Source of the DNA: CBDCWQ01 sp965223435
Lineage (GTDB): Bacteria; Myxococcota; Kuafuiibacteriia; Kuafuiibacteriales; Kuafuiibacteriaceae
Direction: 5' to 3'
Length of the DNA: 64,000 nt
Assembly: GCA_965223435.1 (NCBI GenBank)
Contig: CBDCWQ010000021.1
Location: forward strand, 992,001-1,056,000
The position numbers and the translations under genes are program-made. How positions within the stretch are numbered: position 1 is the first letter of the stretch; each line of letters starts with the position of its first letter. This document shows, piece by piece, positions 9,901-17,927 of the stretch. The notes beneath the pieces were generated by a model. The model was not told where the DNA came from. It was given only the letters and a program-made list of their open reading frames with translations, and did not search any database.

Positions 9901-12449
9901 ACGTTGACAGGATCGCCCACTGGATACGTTGTTGCGAAAACGGTGTTTCGCGGTTCACTGGCCGTAACCGGGACTCCATTGAGGATGACGGAGACTTCGT
10001 TCCTGATTTTCGGAGGACGCGATACAAAGAGATCTCTGGCCGGCTGATGCTGCTTGTGGGGTTTGTCGAATATGTCCCAAAAACCCCTGCCGCCATTCGT
10101 CACCGAGGCCGTATCTCGCGCGGCAAATGCGTGTGCGATTCCCTTTTTGGAGTGAGAGTACCAGGCTTCTGCTGACAACAGTACTTTGCCATTTGGGTCG
10201 GTGATATTGACGACGCGAGTTGGCGTAATGATGGTTGCCCCCCTTTTGAGGTCCGCAAGCAAGGTGTCTACGACCAGCTTCCGAAGGCTGTGAGGGTCTG
10301 AGGGGTTGTGTTCTAAGAATCTTTCGGTCCCTGTCGAATCCCAATAGCGTATCCTGCCGTCCACGAGATTGGTGGTGTCGGGATCATCGGTGTTGATGAG
10401 CGTGAGCAACGGTATGCCTTGTTCAACGGCCTGATGGAATACCGCCGTAGTGCTGAGCGCCGGCGTACCAAGCCATTTTTCGTAGATCTGTGATTCATTC
10501 AATGAGGCCGTAAACCCCGAGATGTCATCGGTGTATCTACGAAAGGGGCTTTGGAGCGGTATGGACTTGTCGCCAATGGTTGCGGAGCCCACATTGCTTC
10601 GGCTATCAGTGCTCCACCCGGGATGGGCAAGAAAGGTGCTTTCAGCGAGCTCGGCACCGGAATTCCATTCTGGATAGGTTACGAGTGTTGTTGCGCCCAA
10701 ACGTCCATAGTCCCCATAGGTTCGATTGAGATGAAGAAGGCTATCCGCGCGCTCCCCAGTGGTCATTTTTCGGAAACGAAAGGTTGTCGCCAACAAGGCG
10801 CCCATTCGGCCTAGGAACCCCTCGCGAATCTCTGCGTTTTGGCTGCTGGCGTCTGAGGGCTTGGTGATCGCTGGATTTGAGAGCTCCCTTTCGTATCGGA
10901 GAAGCATTTCCTGAGACGTGGAGAGGGCATCATAGACCATGACTGCGAGTGCGCCTGGCCTGAGGGTCTCGGTCTGACGAGGAGTCGATCCTTGTTGTTC
11001 GGGTCGACTCGACATAGAGGACTCGATGACGATTTCTCTGCCGGCCTGAGGATGGGCTACCCCCACTACGACGCCGTCGACTCGAACAGTGACCGTCGGG
11101 TTTGCGGTGTTGCTGCTGTAGTCGAGCGTAAGGCGCTTTCCAGCAATGTTCACCAGTTCAAAGCGCTGGCGAAAGATTTCTGAGTAAGAACCGGCATCGT
11201 AGCCAGAGCCGACTCGGTGGAGAACCGAAACGCTTACCCAGCCTTTTTCGAGTGCGGAATCACTCTGAACGTAGGTCGAACGCGCCGATAGCTTGCGAGG
11301 GGGCCTGAGCGTTGCAGGGAGCGATGTTGGCAAATACGAAAGGTAACGGGGGACAATGTGCTGTTTGAGAGGCACATCCTTGATGCTCTTTGTGGGATGA
11401 TGTTTGTTCAAATAGGCCTGAAGCTTCTCCTCAAAAAACTCGACGGAGCTTTTGCTTCGGTGCTCGATCCAAAGATCGGGATCGGTCAACTCAGGCGCAA
11501 GGTACTCGTCCGTTACATGGGCCAGTTCCGGGGGTATTTCATCCAGGTTGTCGACAACAGACGGTCGAAACACAGCAAAACCTCGTGACAGTACTTGATA
11601 TCTTTTGTGCCAAGGCACGAGCGGTATCCAGGCCCTACCGGATGGATTGAGTCCGCGGGTCATTGCGCCTTGAGGCTCGGAGGGATTTAGCCAGGCTTGG
11701 ACATAAACGAGGCGATCATGTGGTATGTTATAGGTTTCACGTTTCGGGTCGTCAGCGAACTCGTTGACGACCACCTGATTGTATCCATGGTCGGCGGATA
11801 CGTATCGAGCCGGAACGCCACACATGCGGAGCAGTGCGATCAAAAGAGATGATTGGTCCCAGGCATTTCCTTTCTTAGTATAGAAAGTATGCAGCGCGCC
11901 CTTCCGCGTACCCTCGTATGATTGGAACTCGATGTTGTTGTAAACCCAATTGAAGACCTTAACGGGATCATATTTGAGTTTCTGCACCAGAGCCGCCAAA
12001 GGCCGGGTAAATGGCGTGTCAGGATGCGGCGAAAGACTCTCGACGACGGGGCCAAAGGACAGAGGGTTTGGGCCGGGCTTGCTCGCATTGTCCCAGGCGT
12101 TTGTGTCAGCCAGATACTCAATGATGTCCGCTGAGCCATCCCCGTCGGAGTCCGTGCTCCTGCTGGCGGCAGGGAGGCTCAGCGCCTGCATCAATTTTTC
12201 GGGGTTGCTGGAGGCTACCGCCAAATTTGAACCGGCCAGCCACTCCTGGAGATCCGAAAAGCCGTCCTTGTCTTGGTCCAACTCTGGCTGGGTAATAAGT
12301 TCTTCCAGTTTCTCCCGGTACGCGGCGTCTAATGAGGAATAATCAGGTCTGGCGTTGATGCCCCTCGGTGGCTGCAAGGATTGCGCTTGCACGGACGTGG
12401 TCGTGAACAAGCCTGAAAGCAGACAGAAAATGTGCTTATAAAGTTTCAT
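3912..12449 (-). CDS. Giant exported RHS/YD-repeat protein with transglutaminase-like N-terminus
   Basis: 2845 residues, third gene of a minus-strand cluster. The ATG follows GAGGAA by six bases. In order: signal peptide (about 1-23, ending VQA|Q); two Ca2+-loop motifs (DQDKDGFSD, DSDGDGSAD) near 58 and 105; a transglutaminase-like fold near 155-290 with GNAWDQSSLL and GVPARYV, where the usual catalytic Cys position holds Ala; a DUF6531-type entry segment at about 850 (VNVVTGEF); dozens of YD repeats; and the RHS-associated core at about 2590 (GRFLQRDPVGY ... FVDPLGT). A unique tail of about 229 residues follows the DPLG signature. In characterised RHS proteins the YD repeats form a cocoon around a C-terminal effector cut after the core. 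This tail has no motif I recognise, so toxin activity is only inferred. No immunity gene is visible downstream. Confidence 0.93.
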   Translation of the reverse strand: MKLYKHIFCLLSGLFTTTSVQAQSLQPPRGINARPDYSSLDAAYREKLEELITQPELDQDKDGFSDLQEWLAGSNLAVASSNPEKLMQALSLPAASRSTDSDGDGSADIIEYLADTNAWDNASKPGPNPLSFGPVVESLSPHPDTPFTRPLAALVQKLKYDPVKVFNWVYNNIEFQSYEGTRKGALHTFYTKKGNAWDQSSLLIALLRMCGVPARYVSADHGYNQVVVNEFADDPKRETYNIPHDRLVYVQAWLNPSEPQGAMTRGLNPSGRAWIPLVPWHKRYQVLSRGFAVFRPSVVDNLDEIPPELAHVTDEYLAPELTDPDLWIEHRSKSSVEFFEEKLQAYLNKHHPTKSIKDVPLKQHIVPRYLSYLPTSLPATLRPPRKLSARSTYVQSDSALEKGWVSVSVLHRVGSGYDAGSYSEIFRQRFELVNIAGKRLTLDYSSNTANPTVTVRVDGVVVGVAHPQAGREIVIESSMSSRPEQQGSTPRQTETLRPGALAVMVYDALSTSQEMLLRYERELSNPAITKPSDASSQNAEIREGFLGRMGALLATTFRFRKMTTGERADSLLHLNRTYGDYGRLGATTLVTYPEWNSGAELAESTFLAHPGWSTDSRSNVGSATIGDKSIPLQSPFRRYTDDISGFTASLNESQIYEKWLGTPALSTTAVFHQAVEQGIPLLTLINTDDPDTTNLVDGRIRYWDSTGTERFLEHNPSDPHSLRKLVVDTLLADLKRGATIITPTRVVNITDPNGKVLLSAEAWYSHSKKGIAHAFAARDTASVTNGGRGFWDIFDKPHKQHQPARDLFVSRPPKIRNEVSVILNGVPVTASEPRNTVFATTYPVGDPVNVVTGEFYTEERPDIALESIGTTLALTRRYRSRALYNGPFGHGWTWNHSELILPKPDEDTPGLVHIDYRDSQQRSHIIERNPDNTFDYPPGASYRLQELKNQNTGVIAGYVLREKSGFQRRFNADGRLVEKMNHAGHGIKLSYSEDSVTLSDRNIASRWIRIELKNGKAHKATDFTGRFVSYAFGSENDAKGGPENLRIFTDLEKNETRYEYLQNQHNPLNNHNMSKYILPPRKRQAEENKEEPASDWLEIFYYPNDTVSHHRNRRTKDRPSQTFHFQYSWKNRYTETWNESGHYQKIDYDQHHNVIRRTTADGSIEQMGYDAHHNMISFTNANGHTTTYSYDDRRNRIETINPLGHVTQQLFEPKFNRVVYEKDVLGYIKLYRYLEDGNLERVIQALSLPDSFSSEELDTLRNGGHVPLRAESQMTTEFKYDDLGRLTARTRSEGDGPYSASSHRRLSEMRRHYKGTDVCQTWEKNAKGFTTSFFCDAVGRVTRRVDPGQNETTYEYNDYGQIVRMTEPEGKETIFDYDTIPPSDDHATQPNNLIKKTEATGAVTKYQYHPARDVVLGSQLATEIDPLGYRTTFAYDALGRRVESTDRNGNVTRWDYDAAGRVIETVDPEGHITWRDYDAAGNLIRTIDALGNTVDIRYDPLNRETLKRQYVTDLDGNPVDRITETSYGTSNGPFLDTVDHRARPQRHRVVMQTNAEGVVTQTELDFRGQIAQQVVNVGAPDARKTTRSYNGLGRLTRISNGLKHHQVYEYDENGNRTDQYWYDQDKVLQRHVHRDFNNRDLLEAEIDPRQGTYQTTYEYDGLGRLTKTIDALKNETTRSYDPAGNLLSTTNALGQTTKHHYDLQNRRVSTTSASGRKTIFGYDRNGNLIKVTDPDGNETHHAYDRLDRQHATENALGHVELTEYDANGNVRRVILASGETTEFEYNEANENIRIRETEAHTFEKRRTYVTSFVYDKLGRLKATIDPRGHAADEPYFATETEFNDYSQPQTVRDANGDSTQSYYDAAGRLTERIDARNISSRFEHDVFGQRTLEVLALGTEDETVHRYQYDEAGNRTLEIRAEGTPESMTTCLEYDAMSRVTTQIRTADGCKKGTSSLVTHSEYDALGQLTKRIDARGYTEKLDYDEDGRLVAGIDALGFATTQSYNASGNVAEIVYPDGRKAVYQYDGANHLTVTKRPTATEPEREIETREYDESGRVVLIVNPRNTKTHFGYDGFGRLNERTEAMGELEQAQTTFSFDENGNVNRVMTPGGTDLKFHYDRMNRVFQSIDADGSFQEFRYDPNGNEQAQVFQDGVLIGRIYDAHNRLTKVVNSNETTLQEFEYDHHGRVTRATDHNGTRGSHVVTRDYDSFGRLTRSVQDGVVVTAHYNPSGGLVRLDYPADDGGSGRLLHMTRDARNQAESVSDQHGLIAWNQHDAQARLSSRSLGNGVVLGIEYDPQGRESLRNYSGHGAIETSYDENGNVLTEHRSGPWTPEPTSFVYSYDARDRMILQHRGDKEETDVFWEHNVMGSWVRTNQNNVAGKAMQPKPHKDNEYRGAGLAHNPRGNLEQLLGHTLHYDWAHRIKFIDSPIEGETTQSRGTFTYDAFGRRVTKTINDVTTRYIYWGDQVIEERKSAPASAPEVRSYVFADGLDQPLMMETSGRRYYYLRDRTGSILALSDEAGELVETYNYGAFGHISVFDPQTGETRRATAFGNPYGFTGRRLDTDHGLALWYFRSRVYSDHIGRFLQRDPVGYRDGPNLYTYAHNNPRTFVDPLGTTSRSPSQGAEPSTFSNIVEVGKDLSTAKKLGTKVKDFADTFAPEEAVFLNTEALASEGKVVSLGKEGTKKFWVSGGGQVFRVRPNGEVGSRLKRQHGKLANEARKKWSMPGAVTRGLTKIAVPLQMIEGVNNTITIGKTGLEAERLRRDRNEALSTIQQNFSPKETPFMEQNFLSELGREFNPLDVLTYDGDIPGDGLSTFLPAPTEQELEAARAARACAETGTNCD

Positions 12450-12490
12450 CGATGGTTCCTCGGAGATCTTGGGTTGACGCTCATCTTCTT

Positions 12491-14977
12491 CTATTTCAGG
12501 CCGGAGGCCATGCCTTCGTGCAGCCGAATATCATCGAAGAGAACATGACCGACTGCTTGCAATTCTTCGACCCGGAGGAGTGTCTCGCCGGCCAGAACGT
12601 CTCTCAGGTCCTTTTGCAGGTCGCGGGTAATGGTGACCCATTCCGTATCGCTCTGAACGCCAAGTCCATGTTCGATCAATGTTCCCGCCACGGCGTCGAT
12701 TCGTTGGGGATCCATTTCCTTCGGTAGGTATTTGAGAAGGCGCGGTCCAGCATCGGTTTGAACCGGAATCGCGACAACGAAGTCGGACTTTGCTTGCATG
12801 CGCCAACTGATGAATTTTCGCTGCGTGTCCCTCCACGGCGGCGTTGTCTTGAAAGCGCTGTCCAACGGACCCTTTTTGGGATGAGGACTGGGTGTGAGCT
12901 CGATTGCGTAGTCGTAGGCCTTACCGTCTCGTTTTAGAAGAACCCTATTGATAGATGCATCACTCGGTGTGTTTTCTAATGTTGTCCAGCCGGCCAAAAT
13001 CACCGACGGGTCACCTTTCGCATCTTCGTACACCACACTTGTCTGGAGGGCCTCCAAGCAGAGCGCAGTCAAAAAGGGGTCGTCCGACCAGCTGCCGTTT
13101 TTGTCCTGGTGTTCTTGGAGGTACTGTCGCGCTTTTTGGCGGTCTATTTCCTGAAACCCATTTGGCCAAAGAAGCGCGGATGCCACCGCTTGCACACTGG
13201 CGCCGATGCCACCGGTATTCGAATTTTGAGGATATCTGTGAAGCGCTGCCGTGTTCCAGTCTCGAAGCGAATGCAGGACCAATGCGTGGGCGTAGTAGTC
13301 CGCGACGCCACTCGAAATCCAACCGTATCGCCCGGCGGCGGCGGCATGGAGGTTCGCCCCGATTTCCGCCACGGAGGTGTCCAGGGCGTGCTCCGTCCCA
13401 TGCGCCTTTAGGGCAATCCAGCCAAGGGCCGTCCGGATTGGGTCTGCTCGAAAATCGGAAGTGATCCCCCAGCCTAGGATCGTTGAACCCCCTCCCTCCC
13501 GGTCGGCGCCCTGTTCGAGTGCGAAGACCAGACGAGGACTTCTGATCCTAAACTTTGCGAACAGCCATAGAACGCGCGCGAGGTCGTCATTGTTTTGGGG
13601 ATGTTCACCTTTGAGTCGGTGAAGCGCTTGCGCAATGCCGTGGTCGTAGCTGTTGTTCTTGGCGGGGGAGGATCTGCTTTGGGCTTGGAGCGCGCCGAGG
13701 ACCTGCGTGGTCACCCGAATGCGTTCGCCCTGGGATTGGCCCCAATACCCGTTCGTAAGCTGCTGCGCACGCAACCAGTGATCGGCACGTTTTCGAGCAG
13801 TCTGTAGATCCGGGATCTCAAGGTCAACATTTTGGAGGTTGATGGCAAAAAAGATGGGCGCGCCGTTATCCTTCGTTCCTTTGAGTGCCGCGATGCTTTC
13901 TCTACGGTCCGTGGATACCGCGGTCACGGTGTACCAATATCTGGACCCTGGAACGATGGTGGAGTCGTTGAAATTTGACTGAGAAACTCCATCCCCCTTT
14001 TTGAGACGCAGATGCTCTGGAGGCGGGACTTGTCCGCGGACACTGTCCACAAGAAGACTGTGTTCATACAGGTTTTTTGCGCGGTACACATGATACTTGA
14101 GCCCTGGTCGTCCTTGCCAAATAACGCGAATGAGCTGATCCGTCGGGCGATGCTTCACCACAAGTCCGTCAACCGGGGCCGGAGCTGGAAACACGTAGTT
14201 TATGGTCTGTAGCGACTCCCGGTTGCCATGGATATCCACGCTAAAGAATTTCAAGGAAGTGCTCCGAAATATGGGAATGCCCACGGCCGAAGGGGGATCG
14301 GGGATCACGACAGGCGTGCTGCCGTCCATGCTGTAGTACACGGTTGCAGGTTCAACATCGGTTGCGAGAAGATCGACGGTGAAGGGCTTTGTGTGCTTTG
14401 TGGTGAGTTCGCTTGCCTTGGTCACCGGCACAGTGGCATCGATGTGATAGGTTAGTGAGAACTTCTTCTCGTGTCTGGGGTCGTTCGGATAGACAACGAG
14501 GACGTACCTAAGCGACGCTGTTTTGGGCGTTCCGAGATCGATTTCAATGCCGCTCACCGTTGAGTTGGGAATGCTCAGTCGAGCCTCGGTGACATCGCGC
14601 CGGCCTCCACTATCAAAAATCTTGACCTGTTCTTTGGGGACAACCTGGGAAAGCATCACTGTGGCAATGAATCGTCCGCCTTGCGTCGGTATGCGCCCTA
14701 CGAAATCGAGGGTGGGATTCCCTCGAATGAGTTGGACGTCTCCGGGCCCAGAAACGTCACCCAAGACCGGAGAAAGGATCTCAATACTCTGCGTTTCTCT
14801 CGAAGACTCGTTTTCGCTTTTTTTGCACCCGACATTCGTTGTCAGAGTCATCAGACCCAAGATGCATGCACCCATGGTCCGATAAGGTCTTTTTGCGGAA
14901 GAAGCGTTTGCCACCAGGGTGGGATTGTTCTGGCGGTTTCCTATTATTCGATGATGCATTGTCAGTAGTTCCTTCAT
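12491..14977 (-). CDS. Exported alpha/alpha-toroid (terpene-cyclase-like repeat) protein with jelly-roll end
   Basis: 828 residues. A long leader carries a hydrophobic stretch ending LTTNVGC, so it is perhaps lipid-anchored. The second ATG (14959) is preceded by AAGGA at a reasonable distance and may be the true start; the first has no ribosome site. About 140-240 is a chitobiase/hexosaminidase C-terminal-like beta domain (VYYSMDGSTP). About 250-360 is Fn3-like (YHVYRA, YWYTVTAVS). About 390-650 carries squalene/terpene-cyclase-like helix repeats with G-x-W turns (NGYWGQ, NGSWSDD). The last 170 residues resemble a jelly-roll binding module (WVTITRDLQ ... VLFDDIRL). The catalytic DxDD of true cyclases was not seen, so a binding or scaffolding role is more likely. 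The gap is 14 bp from the beta-helix gene upstream and 41 bp to the RHS gene, which suggests one transcript. Confidence 0.8.
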   Translation of the reverse strand: MKELLTMHHRIIGNRQNNPTLVANASSAKRPYRTMGACILGLMTLTTNVGCKKSENESSRETQSIEILSPVLGDVSGPGDVQLIRGNPTLDFVGRIPTQGGRFIATVMLSQVVPKEQVKIFDSGGRRDVTEARLSIPNSTVSGIEIDLGTPKTASLRYVLVVYPNDPRHEKKFSLTYHIDATVPVTKASELTTKHTKPFTVDLLATDVEPATVYYSMDGSTPVVIPDPPSAVGIPIFRSTSLKFFSVDIHGNRESLQTINYVFPAPAPVDGLVVKHRPTDQLIRVIWQGRPGLKYHVYRAKNLYEHSLLVDSVRGQVPPPEHLRLKKGDGVSQSNFNDSTIVPGSRYWYTVTAVSTDRRESIAALKGTKDNGAPIFFAINLQNVDLEIPDLQTARKRADHWLRAQQLTNGYWGQSQGERIRVTTQVLGALQAQSRSSPAKNNSYDHGIAQALHRLKGEHPQNNDDLARVLWLFAKFRIRSPRLVFALEQGADREGGGSTILGWGITSDFRADPIRTALGWIALKAHGTEHALDTSVAEIGANLHAAAAGRYGWISSGVADYYAHALVLHSLRDWNTAALHRYPQNSNTGGIGASVQAVASALLWPNGFQEIDRQKARQYLQEHQDKNGSWSDDPFLTALCLEALQTSVVYEDAKGDPSVILAGWTTLENTPSDASINRVLLKRDGKAYDYAIELTPSPHPKKGPLDSAFKTTPPWRDTQRKFISWRMQAKSDFVVAIPVQTDAGPRLLKYLPKEMDPQRIDAVAGTLIEHGLGVQSDTEWVTITRDLQKDLRDVLAGETLLRVEELQAVGHVLFDDIRLHEGMASGLK

Positions 14978-14991
14978 GCGCTGGGTGTCGC

Positions 14992-17064
14992 CTAATCAAT
15001 TGGGTATTCGAACTCAAAAGCGCCGAGGTCAGGCTTGCCGTCCGCCGAGTCTAAAGACGAGGGGTCGAAGACAAGAATGTCAGAATCACGAAAGAAGCTG
15101 GCATCGCGAAAGGTATCGAGGCCTCTATCGATACCAAAGCTCGCGGGGGCCAAGTGATAGGTCTTCGGGTCAAGCACGAGCTTTTTGTCATTGAAGTTGC
15201 TGCCTTTCGACCATTCCACCGAGTCGACTATGCCTTCGTTTTTGCCATCAAACAGCGTGAAGCCTAAGAAACCCTTCTCCTTGACATGTTTCACCGCAGC
15301 GACCGTTTGGCCGGTGATGATGGAATTGAGCACGATGGTATGCTCTCCGCCGGTGACCCCAACCTTACCTCCAACGATGGTGTTGTTGACGATATACATG
15401 GGCTCTTTCATGCCTGGAGCTCCCCCCAGGTTTTGGACGGTTCTCATTTCGGGCATACAACCAATGCCTGCTTCGCCACTATCGACGATAAGGTTGCGAA
15501 AGAGCCTAACCGTTCGCGTATTGTCGTTCGGAAGCAGAATTTCCAGGTCCCCGATGCTTGTCGCTGCGTCGACAAACTGGATACCGTCTTCGCCAGAACC
15601 AAGAATCTTGTTGTGATGAATGTCGTAGCGCATGTGAGGCGCTTTTGCACTCCCGGGATTTCGTGCAAAAAAGCCAACTTTAATACCATCATCTTTGGCG
15701 CCGGTGATGATATTGTTGGTGATCTTTATGAATGCGAGGTTATGTTTGGCGGAAGTGTCAACATCGATGGCATCATCTTTGGACGACTCAAATGTATTAC
15801 AATGCGCCCAGCCGTAGGCGGCCGGCTCGAAACTGAGTTGGTCCCGGCCGCCCACCAGTCGCGAATCCATCAGGTCAACTCGATCGTTGGCCACAATCAG
15901 TCTTGTGTCGTACCCGAGAAAGGTCAAACCGATGAATCGGACGATGCCCTCGTTCGCTGTGGTTACGATGGGGCGGCGTAGGTGGAGGCGGGTAGCCCCA
16001 ATGTGTTCTGGATTTCCGTCTAGAAAGTACTCTGACGCGATGTTGACGCTTGTGGGAATGTTCAGCTGGTCGGTAATCTCATAGTCTCCTTCTCCCAGGA
16101 TGATGAGGACTTCTTCGGTCGCTTCTGTTGCCTCCAACAATGCTGCTTCCAGCGTTTCGAATTCTAGTTTGTTGTCGTGTGGCTTGGCGTTTGGCTGCCC
16201 GACTTTTCCAACGTGCATGGTTATTCTTTCGATTTCTCCACGAGGATCGAGATACCTATCGGATGACCACGCGCAGGGACCTGACGGGGGGCATTCGCCA
16301 CAGTCGGTGGGGCAGGTTAGGCAGTTCTCGGTGATGGAGCACTCGCGATCACCGCAAGTGGAGGGCGCCGGTGTCGGCGTTGGACTATCATAAGTGATGT
16401 GAAGGGTCGGAGCCTCATCGGGATTGCCGTCGTAGGCGCTTGCCACCCGCGTGCCGCGTCCCCCGATCATGAATGCCATGGCCTGTCTGCTTCTCCAGCC
16501 ATCGCGATCAATGATTTCTTGCACAATCGGTGCAAGATCCGGAGTCGCTTGCTCCCTGCCCGCATCTGAGGGGGTGTTCCACGGCGAAGGGGGCCAATAG
16601 ACCGAGGCCATGGTCCTCTCTCGGCGAGAAATATTCCGAGGGGCGCTGATGAAGGGGTAAGCGTGATCAGTCGCCTCACCATGAAGAGACAACTGGGCAT
16701 CCTCCGAATGGATGTCCTCGACCCTTAGTTGGCTAAAGACCGTAAACTGGATGTGAGCTTTCTGAATCTGGGCGCCGCGGGGGATGGCAAGTGAAGGAAA
16801 CCGTAAGCCCACGACTTGTCTACCCCCCTTTTCGGCCATCTCAAGATCGCGGCTGCGGACGCTTACTCGGCCGGAGTTGTCCAGGTTTTCCTCCGCGTCA
16901 TCGGAACTCGTGGCGATTTGGCGTTTTAATTGGGTTCCATTGAGAAGCCCGTCTGATTGGAAGGCGTCACTGGGGTTGAGTTCTTCGGCGCAGCCGCTGG
17001 CGAGCAGTATGGTTCCCGCCAGCGGAAGGAAAAACGGAGAGGTGAAAATTTTGGCTCGTATCAT
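14992..17064 (-). CDS. Beta-helix lipoprotein with DNRLRE-like N-terminal domain
   Basis: About 690 residues from the ATG at 17064, which follows AAGGAG by six bases; an ATG-like frame further up lacks this. The leader ends in a good lipobox (LLASGC), so a lipid-anchored envelope protein is expected. Residues about 35-215 match the DNRLRE/disaggregatase-related beta domain often found at the front of exported enzymes (conserved end AYDGNPDEAPTLHITYDS). A short six-Cys knot follows (CGDREC...CLTCPTDCGEC). About 330-680 is a right-handed parallel beta-helix of the pectate-lyase/NosD type, with ladder motifs NNIITGAKDDGIKV and HHNKILGSGEDGIQF. Beta-helix proteins often bind or cleave acidic polysaccharides; no catalytic triad could be assigned. 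It is the first gene of the three-gene cluster, with the stop 14 bp before the next start. Confidence 0.87.
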   Translation of the reverse strand: MIRAKIFTSPFFLPLAGTILLASGCAEELNPSDAFQSDGLLNGTQLKRQIATSSDDAEENLDNSGRVSVRSRDLEMAEKGGRQVVGLRFPSLAIPRGAQIQKAHIQFTVFSQLRVEDIHSEDAQLSLHGEATDHAYPFISAPRNISRRERTMASVYWPPSPWNTPSDAGREQATPDLAPIVQEIIDRDGWRSRQAMAFMIGGRGTRVASAYDGNPDEAPTLHITYDSPTPTPAPSTCGDRECSITENCLTCPTDCGECPPSGPCAWSSDRYLDPRGEIERITMHVGKVGQPNAKPHDNKLEFETLEAALLEATEATEEVLIILGEGDYEITDQLNIPTSVNIASEYFLDGNPEHIGATRLHLRRPIVTTANEGIVRFIGLTFLGYDTRLIVANDRVDLMDSRLVGGRDQLSFEPAAYGWAHCNTFESSKDDAIDVDTSAKHNLAFIKITNNIITGAKDDGIKVGFFARNPGSAKAPHMRYDIHHNKILGSGEDGIQFVDAATSIGDLEILLPNDNTRTVRLFRNLIVDSGEAGIGCMPEMRTVQNLGGAPGMKEPMYIVNNTIVGGKVGVTGGEHTIVLNSIITGQTVAAVKHVKEKGFLGFTLFDGKNEGIVDSVEWSKGSNFNDKKLVLDPKTYHLAPASFGIDRGLDTFRDASFFRDSDILVFDPSSLDSADGKPDLGAFEFEYPID

Positions 17065-17560
17065 GGGGGGCTCCTTGGCGGATTGGGGTGAGTGCAAGCT
17101 TGATGGCGTATAAAGCAATGTATATGCCAGACGGGGGAAATGTAGTTTGTGGGAACATTGATACGTGGAGTGACCACACGATGCTCTGTGCCCGGTCAAA
17201 CAGGGCCGTTCAGGCACCGGTTTGGTGAGGGGGATTGGGGCAATCGAGTGGCTATTGGGTTCGCGGTGGCGATCAGATCTGGGCCACGAGCGCGATCACC
17301 ATTCGGCGAATTTCGTGAGGCATGCTGCTGGAGTGGAGCCTAGGGCTATCGAAGCAGGTCACCGGTCCAAAACGTAAAGGATGTCCCAGGTTGCACACTG
17401 CGACTGTGACTACGATTACGACTTCGTATCAGATCTGCGATCATGGGGCCTATTCGAGATTGATCAGGGGTCAGAATGGTCAGACCTCGAATGCCCAGCC
17501 TGGGTTTTGAGGCGCATCCGAGGGTGCGCATTCGAATTTTGACGCATCGACGTGGCAACA
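17065..17560. other. Upstream region of the beta-helix/toroid/RHS cluster
   Basis: About 500 bases with no convincing gene. It must hold the promoter for the minus-strand cluster, but I could not pick a confident -35/-10 pair by eye. A run of GACTGTGACTACGATTACGACT-like simple sequence lies near 17400-17430. Confidence 0.4.
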
Positions 17561-17563
17561 GGC

Positions 17564-17860
17564 TCAGGCTGGCGCAGATTTCGAATCAAGACAATGCCTC
17601 ACGCCCTCAAAGTCGAGCTGATAAAACGCGTAGCCCGTGAGAAAAAACAAGAAGTGCCCGGCTATAGTTACCACGATGAGAGCGCGAATGACACGCAGGC
17701 CAACCACTCCAGAAGCTCCATCCGCAACATAGGCAAGGTTCTTGGCCCAAGCCACCACCAAGGCATCACCTGGTGGGTCGTATGTAGCAATCCCATTCGG
17801 GGCTGTAGGAACGGCAACGTCGATGAGGTGTAGCCGGGCTCTGTCTCGCCACATCCTGAG
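17564..17860 (-). pseudogene. LVIVD-repeat beta-propeller gene remnant
   Basis: The minus strand reads LHLIDVAVPTAPN, then GIATYDPPGDALVVA, then NLAYVADGASG. This is a near-textbook LVIVD repeat (a blade of a bacterial surface propeller; family consensus xVAxxGxYAYVADGxxGLxVIDVSxPxxP). Only about one and a half blades survive. Downstream the frame runs into a hydrophobic stretch without further repeats, and upstream it stops at the promoter of the oppositely oriented ATPase gene. A full LVIVD protein needs several blades and a leader, so this is a fragment, apparently interrupted when the ATPase cassette arrived. Confidence 0.6.
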
Positions 17861-17881
17861 GTGTCTCCGTGGGGGCTTATT

Positions 17882-17927
17882 TAGCCACAAATTGACATTT
17901 GTTGATTTTTGGCTATCATTGGCCACA
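17882..17927 (+). promoter_or_regulatory. Sigma-70-type promoter and operator-like palindromes of the ATPase gene
   Basis: A perfect -35 TTGACA (17892-17897), a 16-bp spacer and a -10 TATCAT (17914-17919) end only eight bases before the ATG at 17928. Transcription would therefore start at or next to the ATG, giving a leaderless message; there is no ribosome site. The -35 lies in a nested inverted repeat: ACAAAT-TGAC-ATTTGT inside TAGCCA (17882) ... TGGCTA (17910). A second GCCACA copy sits against the ATG. This arrangement fits autorepression, which is inferred. Confidence 0.65.

Noticed and set aside
17395..17435. Simple GACT/GATT repeats as an origin or operator
   Set aside because: Too short and imperfect; no DnaA-box-like or iteron spacing.
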